Positions 9,118 to 19,100 of a stretch of DNA of 64,000 nucleotides are shown here, piece by piece. The notes under the pieces were generated by a model that saw nothing but the letters and a program-made list of their open reading frames with translations, was not told where the DNA came from and searched no databases. The stretch comes from Sphingomonas sp. JC676 (GTDB lineage Bacteria; Pseudomonadota; Alphaproteobacteria; Sphingomonadales; Sphingomonadaceae). A program made the translations under genes and the position numbers. Positions within the stretch are counted from its first letter, which is position 1. The number at the start of each line of letters is the position of its first letter. Location of the stretch: the NCBI RefSeq assembly GCF_014489075.1, contig NZ_JACTGR010000001.1, forward strand, positions 1,302,001-1,366,000. The letters are read 5' to 3'.

Positions 9118-10734
9118 TTGATCGCAAGTCGTCGCGACGTCCTTATCGGATCCATCGCGTGCGGCGCCGCGACGGTGACCTCCACCCATGCGGCCGATAT
9201 GCCGACGCGGGTCGAGCGCTGGGGCGTTTGGGAAGCCTCCTTCCAGGGCCCGTTTACGGGCAATCCGTTCGATGATGTGCGTATCGCCGCCATCCTCGAA
9301 TCCGCGGGCAAGCAGCTGCGCGTGCCCGGCTTCTACGACGGCGACGGCATCTATCGTGTCCGCTTCAGCCCGCCCGACCTGGGCCAGTGGCGGTGGACGA
9401 CGGAGAGTAATGTATCTGCGCTGCAAGGCCGCAGTGGCAGTTTCGATGCGGTCGCGCCCGGCGCGGGAAATCGCGGGCCGGTGCGGGTGACACCCGGCGG
9501 CTATCACTTCGCTTATGCCGACGGCACGCCGTTCCGGCAGATCGGCACGACCTCCTATTCCTGGGCGCTCCAGTCCGATGCGAAATGCGCGGAGACGTTG
9601 GCCACGTTGAAGGCATCGCCGTTCAACAAGATGCGGATGTGCGTGTTTCCGAACGTGCCCTCGGTCGCGACCAACCCGTTCGTGCGCACCGGGGCCGGTC
9701 TCAGGGACTGGGATCCGACGCGTTTCGATCCCGCCTATTTCCGCCGTTTCGAGGATCGTATCCGCCGCCTGGGAGCGCTCGGCATCGAAGCAGATGTCAT
9801 CCTTTATCATCCCTATGATGCGAAGCGCGGCTATTCGGACATGCTGCGCGCCGACGACGAACGTTACCTGCGATATGCGGCCGCGCGCTTTGGCGCCTAC
9901 CGCAATGTCTGGTGGTCGATGGCGAACGAATATGATGTGCTGACCAGCAAGAAGATGGCGGATTGGGATCATCTGTTCCAGGTGCTGCAGGCCGCCGATC
10001 CGCACAACCGCCTACGCTCGATCCACCAGTTCGATGTCTATTATGACGCCCGTCAGCCCTGGATCACCCATGCCAGCATCCAGAACAACAGCGCCGTGCT
10101 CGACGATCAACGCGCCGCGCTGCATCGCGATTTCGCGCTCAAGCCCGTGATCTTCGACGAGGTTGCCTATGAGGGTAATTTCGGCGAACCATGGGGCCAG
10201 CTGAAAGCGGAGGAACTGGTCGAGCGCTTCTGGTTCGGGCTCGTCGGTGGAACCTATGTCGGGCATAGCGAGACCTGGGACCCAAACCGCGACGCCCGCT
10301 TCTCTTGGTTGGGCCAGGGCGGCAAGCTGAAAGGCACCAGTGCGCCTCGGCTCGCTTTTCTCCGCAAGATCATGGAGGAGGGCCCCGTTCCGGGGTTCGA
10401 TCCCATCCAGGGCTGGTGGAGCTATCATCTCGCCGGCAAGCCGTACGAATATTATCTCCGTTATTTCGGGAAAGACACGCCGCGCGAGTGGCCCGTCGTG
10501 CTTCCGAGCGGCGCCGGCACGGGCCATGGAAGGACGCCGCCGGACCGCGGCAAGGATCCCATCGCGTTCCGCGGGGACATCATCGATACCTGGAACATGA
10601 CGATCACACCGGTCGACGGCATTTTCCACGTCTCGCCGCGCGGCGAATACGATCTGGTCGATCCGGCACGCCCCGCCATCCAGCTGCCGGAAAAGCCGTA
10701 TCTGGCTGTCCGACTCGTCAAGGCAAAGGGTTGA
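9118..10734 (+). CDS. Tat-exported DUF5060/DUF4038/DUF5605-type glycoside hydrolase
   Basis: A 538-residue probable periplasmic glycosidase. The start is TTG with AAGGGAG six bases ahead. The N-terminus MIASRRDVLIGSIACGAATV carries a twin-arginine motif. Residues of about 30-130 form a DUF5060-type beta-sandwich (VERWGVWEASFQGPFTGNPF). The barrel follows (FRQIGTTSYSWALQSD, VWWSMANEYDV with an Asn-Glu pair that is a good acid/base candidate, KPVIFDEVAYEGNF with a candidate nucleophile Glu). A C-terminal DUF5605-like sandwich completes it. Asn-Glu followed by a late Glu is the arrangement of clan GH-A enzymes. It lies directly after the receptor gene and probably works on what that receptor imports. 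Substrate unknown. Confidence 0.75.
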   Translation: MIASRRDVLIGSIACGAATVTSTHAADMPTRVERWGVWEASFQGPFTGNPFDDVRIAAILESAGKQLRVPGFYDGDGIYRVRFSPPDLGQWRWTTESNVSALQGRSGSFDAVAPGAGNRGPVRVTPGGYHFAYADGTPFRQIGTTSYSWALQSDAKCAETLATLKASPFNKMRMCVFPNVPSVATNPFVRTGAGLRDWDPTRFDPAYFRRFEDRIRRLGALGIEADVILYHPYDAKRGYSDMLRADDERYLRYAAARFGAYRNVWWSMANEYDVLTSKKMADWDHLFQVLQAADPHNRLRSIHQFDVYYDARQPWITHASIQNNSAVLDDQRAALHRDFALKPVIFDEVAYEGNFGEPWGQLKAEELVERFWFGLVGGTYVGHSETWDPNRDARFSWLGQGGKLKGTSAPRLAFLRKIMEEGPVPGFDPIQGWWSYHLAGKPYEYYLRYFGKDTPREWPVVLPSGAGTGHGRTPPDRGKDPIAFRGDIIDTWNMTITPVDGIFHVSPRGEYDLVDPARPAIQLPEKPYLAVRLVKAKG

Positions 10735-10979
10735 TCTTCACGCGCTACCCTTGCGCAAAGGCCGGCCGGCGCCTTCGCTGAACGCCCCGCGGCCCCGTGC
10801 ATCGCCATGGTCGAAGTCAGCCGCCGGCACGCCGCAAAATTCCATTACATTTCTTAGACTTGACCAAGATGTGGCCTTTATCCCACATTCTGCAAATACC
10901 TCACAACAAATGGGTTGATTGTCTAAAATAGTATTATATACGTTCCTTCAGAAAATAAGATTTGTAGTGGGAGGATCGA
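10735..10979. other. Intergenic region before the second TonB receptor
   Basis: An AT-richer stretch of 245 bases with no open frame of note. It includes an AT-rich motif at 10926-10942 and the ribosome binding site GTGGGAGGA just before 10980. Confidence 0.55.
10926..10942. promoter_or_regulatory. AT-rich operator-like motif
   Basis: The sequence AAATAGTATTATATACG, 38 bases before the receptor start. Its reverse complement shares ATACTATTT with the motif at 61424-61440 upstream of the fucosidase gene. Confidence 0.4.
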
Positions 10980-13636
10980 ATGCGAGTTGTCACCCGTGCC
11001 CTGACCGGTGTCGCCACCTTGGCGATTGTCAGCGGCATGTCCGCCACGGCTTTTGCCCAGGACGCTCAGACCCCTCCCGCGGCAGCAGACCAGGCGACAC
11101 CCGAGCAGGAGATCGTCGTCACCGGCATCCGCGCCAGCATTAGCTCGGCGCAGAACATCAAGCGGAATTCCGACCAGATCGTCGATTCGATCGTCGCCGA
11201 GGACATCGGCAAGCTGCCCGACGTCAACGTCGCCGAGGCGCTCCAGCGCGTGTCGGGCATTCAGGTCGCGCGTGATCGCGGCGAAGGCGCCGGCATCGCG
11301 ATTCGCGGCCTTACCCAGGTTCTAACCACGATGAACGGCCGCGAGGTCTTCACCGCAGGCGACGGCCGCAGCTTCAATCTCCAGGACGTTCCCGCCGAAC
11401 TCGTCGCCGGCCTCGACGTCTACAAGACCCCGTCGGCCAACCTGATCGAAGGCGGTATCGGCGGCGTGGTCGATGTTCGCACCCGCAAGCCCCTCGACAA
11501 GAAGGGCCTGGTCGTCAGCGGCAGCCTCCGCGCTCGCTATTCGGACCTGCCCAACAAGGTGAAGCCGCTCGCTTCGCTGCTCCTCAGCAATACCTGGAAC
11601 GTCGGTAGCGAAGGCGAGCTCGGCATCCTGATTTCGGGCGCCTATCAGGAGCGTGCCTTCGGGACCGATCTCAACGATATCGGCTCGCCGGTCGCGCGTA
11701 CCGATGTGATCGCCGGCCAGACGGTCATTGCACCGAACGGCTCCTATCAACCGGCGATCGGCGGCAACCGCCGCCGCATCGGCGTGGACGGCATGATCCA
11801 GTACAAGCCGAACCCCGATCTCGAATTTTACGGCCAGGTCAGCTACCAGGACTTCAATTCGATCCAGAACCAGTTCGGCCTGAACATCCCGACCACCCTG
11901 TCGAATTGCCCGACTCCTGCGGGCGGCGCGCGGCGCTGCGATCCGATCCCGGCACCGCGGTGCTCGCACCGGGCACCAATGACGTCCAGAAGATCGCCTA
12001 TGCGAACGTGCCCTTCAGCACCTTCGGCGTGTCGCGCGATACCTATGACGAGAACTACCAATATTCGGCCGGCGTGAAATGGGACACCGGTCCCGCGCAC
12101 CTTTCGCTCGACGCCAATTATTCCAAGTCGACCAACACGCTCTATTATGCGGAGCTTGATCTCGCCGCCGTCGCGCCGCGCATCGACCAGGACATCACGA
12201 CGACTGTCCCGACGATGAAGATCACCGGCCTCAACCTGAACGACATCAACAGCTACACCATCGGCTCGATGACGTACAATCAGAACAACTATAAGGGTGA
12301 ACTAAAGGCGCTTCGCGGCGACGTCTCGTTCGACATCACGAGCGATTTCCTGAAGTCGATGGACTTCGGCGTCCGCGTTGCCGATCGCACGACTGACTTC
12401 TCGCCGATCCGCTTCTTCCAAACCAAGGGCGGCTCCGCAACACCTTACGCCGGCCTGTTCATCGCCAACCCGCTGAACGACATGTTCAACGGCTCGACGA
12501 ACATCGATCAGAACTTCCTCGTCGCCGATTTCAACAAGCTGCGCGACGACTTCAACGGTGTCCGCACGCAGCTGGGCATCACCGTGGCTCCGGCCGTCAC
12601 CCCGCTCGGCGTCTACTCGATCCACGAGAAGACCTATGCGGGCTACGCCATGGCCAAGTTCAAGGTCGATTCCGGCCTGCGCGTTGATGGCAACATCGGC
12701 GTCCGCGTGATCAAGACCAGCCTGCAGGTGGTCGGCAACCGTGCGGTGTTTGTCCAGCAGCCGAACGGCAGCTTCCTGCAGACCGGTTTCGCGCCGGTCA
12801 ATGTCGACACCGACTATGTCACCGCGCTCCCCAGCGCCAATGTCCGCTTCAAGCTGACCGACGAGCTCCAGCTCCGCCTGGCCGCCTCGCAGGTCATCAC
12901 CCGGCCGAACTTCGGGCAGCTGGCACCCACGCTCACGCTGGTCCCCGGCGCGCAGACCGGCTCTTCGGGCAACCCCGATCTGAGCCCCCTCAAGGCCGAT
13001 CAGCTCGATGCCAGCCTCGAATATTATTTCTCGCCGACCGGCTCGATCTATGCTGCGGCCTTCTATCGCAAGGTGCAGGATTTCATCCAGTCGTCGAGCC
13101 GCGGTCAGGAAACCATCGACGGCATCGTCTATCAGATCACGCGTCCGGCAAACTCGGGCAATGGCAAGATCAAGGGCTTCGAAGTCGGCGGCCAAACCTT
13201 CTTCGACTTCCTGCCTGGTCTCCTGAGCGGCTTCGGCGTCCAGGCCAACTACACCTTCGTCGACAGTAACACGACGACGTCGTTTGCTGGCCTCTCGGCG
13301 CCGCTGAGCAACCTGTCCAAGAACAGCTTCAACGTCAGCGGCATCTACGAAAAGGGCCCGGTCTCGGCACGTGTCGCCTATAACTGGCGCGACAAGTTCC
13401 TGACCGGTATCACCGCAGGCGGTTCCACGCTCGGCAACTACCCGGTGTACCGCAAGCCCTATGGCTGGCTCGATGCGTCGCTCAACGTCGATATCACCAA
13501 GCAGATCACCTTCACGCTCGAAGGCAGCAACCTGCTCCGCGCCAAGACCGATACCTATTTCGATGTGCCGACCCGGCGCGGCAACTGGGAACAGGACGAT
13601 ATCCAGGTAATGGCCGGTGTCCGCTTCACCCTTTGA
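10980..13636 (+). pseudogene. TonB-dependent receptor interrupted by a frameshift
   Basis: Two open frames together make one receptor of about 885 residues. The first part has a signal peptide (ATLAIVSGMSATAFAQ), TonB box (EIVVTGIRASI), and a full plug domain (DIGKLPDVNVAEALQRVSGI, GGIGGVVDVRTRKPLD). Around 11943-11945 the frame changes: the first frame reads CDPIPAP, the next reads DPGTAVLAPGTNDV, and the barrel then continues without a break to the C-terminal GVRFTL. One base appears to be missing in the repeat GATCCGATCCC. This may be a real mutation or a sequencing error. The sequence type is the sphingomonad/Caulobacter carbohydrate receptor. A perfect terminator hairpin follows the stop codon. 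Confidence 0.85.
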
Positions 13637-14723
13637 TGTCCCCCTCCCCCCCGCGGCTTCGGCCGCGGGGTTTTTTCGGGCATCGCGGCGTGAGGCACTG
13701 GCGGGTATCGGCGCCAGCCTGATCGCCGCTCCTGCTTTTGCACAGACGCGCGCGATCGATCCCGCGCCCTTCCGCACGCCGCACAAGCTCGGCCGGCTCA
13801 TTCTCGCCAAATCCGAGGACGCGTCTGCGTTCGACTCGCAGTTCGTCGATGCGCCGCTGGTGTTTCGCGGACCCGATCGTTTCTACATGGCCTATTACGG
13901 CTTTGACGGCACCGGCTATCAGACCGGGCTCGCCGAATCCGACGACCTGATCAACTGGCGCAAGCGCGGCATCATCCTGGCGCGCGATCCCTCGTCGCCG
14001 ATCACCCGCTACAATGTTGCGATGTCCTCGATCCTGCGCGAGCCAGACCTGCATTCTCGCGGCCGGCCGATCAAGGTGGGCGGGCGCTACGTCGCCAGCT
14101 GGAACGCCTATCCAAAACCCGGAATGGAGGAGGGGCCGGCGGTAATCGGGCTCGCCTGGAGCGACGACCTCATCCGCTGGCGCCGCGACCCCGAACCGAT
14201 CCTGCGTCCGGAGGACGGCGCGCCCTGGGAACATGCCGGGCTCTACAAATCTTTTCTCACCCGCGACGGCGATACCTATTACCTCTTCTACAACGCCAAG
14301 ACGCACGACATGCCCTGGCTCGAGCAGATCGGCGTTGCCACGTCGCGCGACCTCAGGAAATGGACGCGGCATCCGGGCAATCCGCTGGTCAAGGTCGGCG
14401 AGCCCGGTTCGAACGACGCGCGCTTCGCGGCCAATCCCTATGTGCTGCGCTATCGCGGCCTGTGGGCAATGTACTATTACGGCTACACTTCGCGCCGCGG
14501 CGCACGCGATCTGCTCGCGATCGGGCGCGATCCCTTCCACTTCGAAAAGGTCGCCGAACCCATGATCGACCGCGGACCACCGGGCACCGTCGACGAAACC
14601 AACGCGCACAAGCCGTCGGTCATCTGGCACGATGGTGCGCTTTATCATTTCTATTGCGCGGTCAGCGGCCAGTATCCGAACGAAACCCGCGGCATCTCCG
14701 TGGCGCGGTCCACGCCATGGTGA
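13617..14723 (+). CDS. GH43/GH130-like five-bladed beta-propeller glycosidase, Tat signal
   Basis: A 368-residue probable periplasmic glycosidase. The mature part repeats beta-propeller blades with typical motifs: VDAPLVFRGPDRFYMAYYGF, AESDDLINWRKRG, GLAWSDDLIRWRRDPEP, YKSFLTRDGDTYYLFYNA and HKPSVIWHDGALYHFYCA. A twin-arginine signal (SRREALAGIGASLIAAPAFA) precedes it. The only in-frame start seen is GTG at 13617, inside the end of the receptor gene, and the frame then crosses the terminator hairpin. The true 5' end may be altered or miscalled. The last seven bases overlap the next gene. The family is known for arabinofuranosidases, xylosidases and phosphorylases; substrate not assigned. Confidence 0.7.
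   Translation: MSASPFDVPLPPAASAAGFFRASRREALAGIGASLIAAPAFAQTRAIDPAPFRTPHKLGRLILAKSEDASAFDSQFVDAPLVFRGPDRFYMAYYGFDGTGYQTGLAESDDLINWRKRGIILARDPSSPITRYNVAMSSILREPDLHSRGRPIKVGGRYVASWNAYPKPGMEEGPAVIGLAWSDDLIRWRRDPEPILRPEDGAPWEHAGLYKSFLTRDGDTYYLFYNAKTHDMPWLEQIGVATSRDLRKWTRHPGNPLVKVGEPGSNDARFAANPYVLRYRGLWAMYYYGYTSRRGARDLLAIGRDPFHFEKVAEPMIDRGPPGTVDETNAHKPSVIWHDGALYHFYCAVSGQYPNETRGISVARSTPW
13649..13676 (+). terminator. Rho-independent terminator
   Basis: CCCCGCGGC (13649-13657), TTCG tetraloop, GCCGCGGGG (13662-13670), then six T (13671-13676). It is 12 bases after the stop of the second receptor and is a textbook intrinsic terminator. The reading frame of the next gene, as opened by GTG at 13617, runs through it. 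Confidence 0.88.
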
Positions 14724-16111
14724 CCCGCGCACTCGGCCAGCTCGGCATCGCCGCAGCACTGCTGGCGGCTCCCGCGGCATTGGCACAGAGCCGCACGCCC
14801 CCGCTCCAGGTGTCTGCGAACGGTCATTATCTCGCCGCAGGCGGCAAGCCGTTCTTCTGGCTGGGTGACACGGCCTGGCTGATGCTCGAGCGACTCGATC
14901 GTGCCGAGACCGAACGTTATCTCGCCAAGCGCGCGAAGCAGGGCTTCAACGTCCTCCAGGTGATGGTGCTGCATTCGCCGAAACAGACCAACCGATACGA
15001 CGCGCCGGCGCTCGACAATGGCGATCCCGCGCATCCCCGCACCACGCCGGGCGCAAATCCTGCGCGCGCCGGACAATATGACTATTGGGACCATCTCGAC
15101 TGGGTCGCCGATCGCGCCGCGGCGCACGGCCTCTATCTCGCTCTCGTGCCATCCTGGGGCTCGCTTGCCGGGGAGGGCCCGCTCAATGAGAAGACAGCGC
15201 CCATCTATGCGCGCTTCCTTGCCGAGCGTTATCGCCGTCATCCGAACATCATCTGGCTCAACGGCGGCGACACGCCGGGCGACAAGAATGTCGCCACCTG
15301 GCAGGCGATGGGACGCACGCTCAAGCAATATGACCCGCGCCATCTCGTGACCTTCCATCCGTTCGGCCGCACCGACTCGTCCTGGTCGTTCCACGCCGCG
15401 CCCTGGCTCGATTTCAACATGTTCCAGTCGGGCCACCGAAGCTACGACCAGGAGGATCCCGGGGCGCGCAGCGAGGATAATTGGCGCTTCGTGGCCGAGG
15501 ATTGGGCCAGGACGCCGACCAAGCCGACGATCGACGGCGAGCCCTCCTACGAGAATATCCCGCACGGCCTTCACGACCTCACCGCCCCGCGCTGGACGGC
15601 CGACGGCGTGCGACGTTACGCCTGGTGGGCGGTCTTCGCCGGTGCCTTCGGGCACACCTATGGCGAGAACAGCGTCATGCAGATGTATGTGCCGGGCAAG
15701 AACAACCCGGCCTATGGCGCGAAGCTGCGCTGGGACGTCGCGCTCGACGAGCCCGGCGCGAACCAGATGCGGCACCTGAAGACACTGATGCTCTCGCGTC
15801 CCTTCTTCGAGCACGTGCCCGATCCCGCGCTGATCCTCGACAATGGCGAACGCTATGATCGCGTGCTGGCGACGCGTGGCCGGAGCTATGCGATGGCCTA
15901 TACCTATACCGGCCGGCCATTTCGCGTCCGGCTGGGCCTGATCTCCGGACGTCAGGTCCGCGCATCCTGGTATTCGCCACGCACCGGCGAGACCCGCGCG
16001 ATCGGCAGCTTCGCGAACAGCGGCGAGCGCCTGTTCACCCCACCGGGCACCCCCGCGCCCGGCAACGACTGGGCGCTGGTTCTCGACGGCACCGCACCGC
16101 GGCACCGCTGA
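14717..16111 (+). CDS. GH140-type (DUF4038) glycosidase, candidate apiosidase
   Basis: A 464-residue exported protein. A signal peptide (ALGQLGIAAALLAAPAALAQ) is followed by the DUF4038 barrel: LAAGGKPFFWLGDTAWLMLE, ERYLAKRAKQGFNVLQ, HPNIIWLNGGDTPGD (acid/base region), KPTIDGEPSYENIPHG (nucleophile region), then RRYAWWAVFAGAFGHTYGEN. The C-terminal domain (VRASWYSPRTGETRAIG) is the putative collagen-binding sandwich common in this family. Characterised GH140 members hydrolyse D-apiose linkages in rhamnogalacturonan II. The length and motifs fit that family well, and the apionate-type enzymes at 41.9-44.4 kb fit an apiose supply. It overlaps the preceding gene by seven bases. Assignment of apiose itself is inference. 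Confidence 0.78.
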   Translation: MVTRALGQLGIAAALLAAPAALAQSRTPPLQVSANGHYLAAGGKPFFWLGDTAWLMLERLDRAETERYLAKRAKQGFNVLQVMVLHSPKQTNRYDAPALDNGDPAHPRTTPGANPARAGQYDYWDHLDWVADRAAAHGLYLALVPSWGSLAGEGPLNEKTAPIYARFLAERYRRHPNIIWLNGGDTPGDKNVATWQAMGRTLKQYDPRHLVTFHPFGRTDSSWSFHAAPWLDFNMFQSGHRSYDQEDPGARSEDNWRFVAEDWARTPTKPTIDGEPSYENIPHGLHDLTAPRWTADGVRRYAWWAVFAGAFGHTYGENSVMQMYVPGKNNPAYGAKLRWDVALDEPGANQMRHLKTLMLSRPFFEHVPDPALILDNGERYDRVLATRGRSYAMAYTYTGRPFRVRLGLISGRQVRASWYSPRTGETRAIGSFANSGERLFTPPGTPAPGNDWALVLDGTAPRHR

Positions 16112-16120
16112 GGTCTTTCC

Positions 16121-19100
16121 CTATTTTACCGCGATCTCGTCAGCGAACACCAACCGCACCGGTCCGAGCAGGCCTGAATCCACCAGCGCTTCGTCCTTGG
16201 TATAGAAGGTCCAGGGGCTGAAGGTCACGCGGCCGCCCGGCGGTTTCGGCTTGCCCGCCTTGTACCAGTCCGGCAACTCGGTGATCTTGCGTGCCATGAC
16301 GACCTTCTTCTTGCCGTCGACGGAGAAGCGCTCGCCGATCGGCCATTCGGCGTCGACGAACTTGCCTTCCTCCGGCAACGCGGCGTCGGCGATCATGCGG
16401 TTGGCCCATAGGTTGGTCACCGTGAGGGAGACACTGTTGGAGCCCGCATGCACGACATCGGTGATGTCGACGCGGTACGGCTCCTTCCAGACGATACCGA
16501 GATCGCGCCCATTGACGCTTACGCCCGAAATCACCTCGACGCGCCCCAGATCGAGATAGACGCGTCGGCCGCGCTTGAGCAGCGATGCCGGAACATCGAT
16601 CGTGCGCACATAGGTCGCGGTGCCGGAGAAGTGGCGAATGCCCTCGTCCGCGTTGCGGCTCAGGCTCTCGAGCTTGGGCAGCGTAGTCGTATCCGGCGCG
16701 CCGCGGCTGGCTTGGAAGCGGACGTTCCACGCCCCCTGCACGGTGATCGGCGTAGGCACGTCGGCCTTGAACTTCGCACCGCTGCTCGTCGTGTAGCGGC
16801 CGCTCTCCCATGCCAGCGCATGAAGCTCGCCCCCTTCCCCGCGCGTCAGCTCGGCGGGGCTCTGTAAGAGCGCGGACGGCGGCGGACCGGCCGCCGCCTG
16901 CACGGCGATTTCCGCCGGGGTCAGCACACGCGCGACCGTCTGGGTGGGCGTCGCCAGGCCTTCGAAGAAATAGGTGACGCCGCTCGGCGAAGGCGCATCG
17001 CCACCGCCCGCGAAAACAGTACGCCCGCTCTTCAATCCGGTGCGGACCAGCTTGCCGTTCAGATACAGGCTCGGCGTTCCCTTGTCATAGACCAAAGCGA
17101 CATGGGTCCAGCCGGCAACCGGCTCATGGCTCACCAGCACCGCCGGAACGCTGTCGGACGAGACGCGCTCGATCACGAAAGCGCCGTTGCGCCCTAGCGC
17201 CAGTCCGGCCACGGCCGTTCCCTCGCCATGCAAATCGCGGCCCGATCGCGCCGGCACGACATAGTTCTTGCCGGTCTCGTTGATCCGCCCCTCGATCGCC
17301 TCATCTGGCATCACACGCAGGTCGATGTCGGGCTTCGCCCACATCGAAAGCGTGAAGCTGTCCGATGGAGCGGCGGCAGGCACCGCGGGCGGCGCGCCGA
17401 GGTCGGTGAAGCGGACGCCGTCCTTGGCGGCCCAGTCGAGACGGGGTCCGCCCGACGCGGGATCGAGCATCACGAAGGTCGACCCTGCCGGCGACAGGTT
17501 GAACACGAGCTGCGTTTCGTCGCGCCCGGTCCGATAGACCGCGGGGCGGCTGACGCTGCCGGTTTCCGCATCCCACAGCGAAGGTGCCATATCCCCCACA
17601 CGGAACGTACAGGTCACCTTTTCCGGGCGTCGCTGGCGATTGGCAACGAAATACATGTCGCCGGTGGCCAGATGGCGATGAAGCCAGGTTACCTGGCCGT
17701 CGGCCGCGGCCGTGTGGCACTGCGCATCGGGCGCGACGTCGAGCACGTTCAACGCGCCGCTGACCAGTCCGGACGCGAACACCCGCCCCTTGCCCACGCG
17801 CCGGTCCGCGCCGCCATCGCCCCAGATTGCCTGGGTAGCGGCCAGGAACGCCGCGTCGCCATCGGCCTTGCCCGTCAGCGTCATCGAATGCGACGGCCGC
17901 GGCCCCAGGATCGCCATGCCCTGCTCCACCAGCTCTCGCAGCTTGACGGCGAGCGCCGGAGTCATGCTGTCGAGCGTCGCGGGCAGCACAAGCAGGCGGT
18001 AGCTCGCGCCGTTGGGCAGCACGATGCGGCCGTCCTTCACGCTCGCGCGCGTCAGCAGCACCTCGGCATTGATCAGGTCGTAATTATAGCCCGTAGGCAC
18101 CTGTGGATCGAAATACTGACCGATCTTCGGATTGGTGTCGGGCGAGACGTTGGGCCGCACATATTCGGCCTGGTTCGGGCTCTCTTCGCCGACGAAATAG
18201 GCGATGTCGGCCGCATAGGTGCCTTGGCGCAGCAGGTATTGCGCGCGCGCCAGATACTCCATCCAGGGCTTGGCCTGGGCGAACCAGGTGTTCGAGCGAT
18301 CGAGGTTGATACCCCAGGGACCCATCACCATCCCCGGCAGCGCGTTGGGGTCGGCCTGGTGCGCATAGCGGTGGAAATAGATCTGGTTGAAGCCCTGCGC
18401 GAACATCTGGTCGCCCAGCGTCTTCATCGAATAGGGATAGTCCAGCCAGCGGCTGGTCTGGGGCTCGCCGGTGAACGACTCTGCCGCGATGACATTCTTG
18501 CCGTAAACGTGCGCGGCCGACGAAACCATCTTCACGGTGCGGTTGTCGGTCCAGGGCGTGCGTGTCCAGAACTCGGTCATCGGCACCTGGGCGCGGCCCG
18601 ATATTTGCAACGCGTCGAACGCGCCCGGCCCATAACCCTCGACATGGAAGCGCAGCCCCGCGGCATTGGCGTGCTGCTGCATCCGGCCGTAGTAATTGTC
18701 GGCCATCAGGTCGGCGAGGGTGCGGCGGAAATCGAACAGGAAGCGATTGGACGCGTCGAGATCGCCGACGATCCGCCCGGTCAGCGCCGGCAGATAAGGC
18801 AACATGTCATAGCCGTTGCGCTTGGCGAAATCGGCCGGAAGGTCCGGGGTCCAGTTCTGCAGACCCGCCTCGAAGCTGTCGATCTCGATCATGTCGAACG
18901 ACTTGCCGGCGAGCGGACCCGCCGCCTTGACCAGCTTGGCCACGCTGCTGTTGAACTGATAGTCGACCGCCGACGCGCTCAGCTTGTCGACCTCCAGGCC
19001 ACGTCCCGAATCCGAAGCCGCGACATTCAGATGCCCGGTCGTGGTGTGCCCGAAGCGGAGCACCGTCCAGCGCCCGGCCGGCGGCGTCCAGCGCAGCGTG

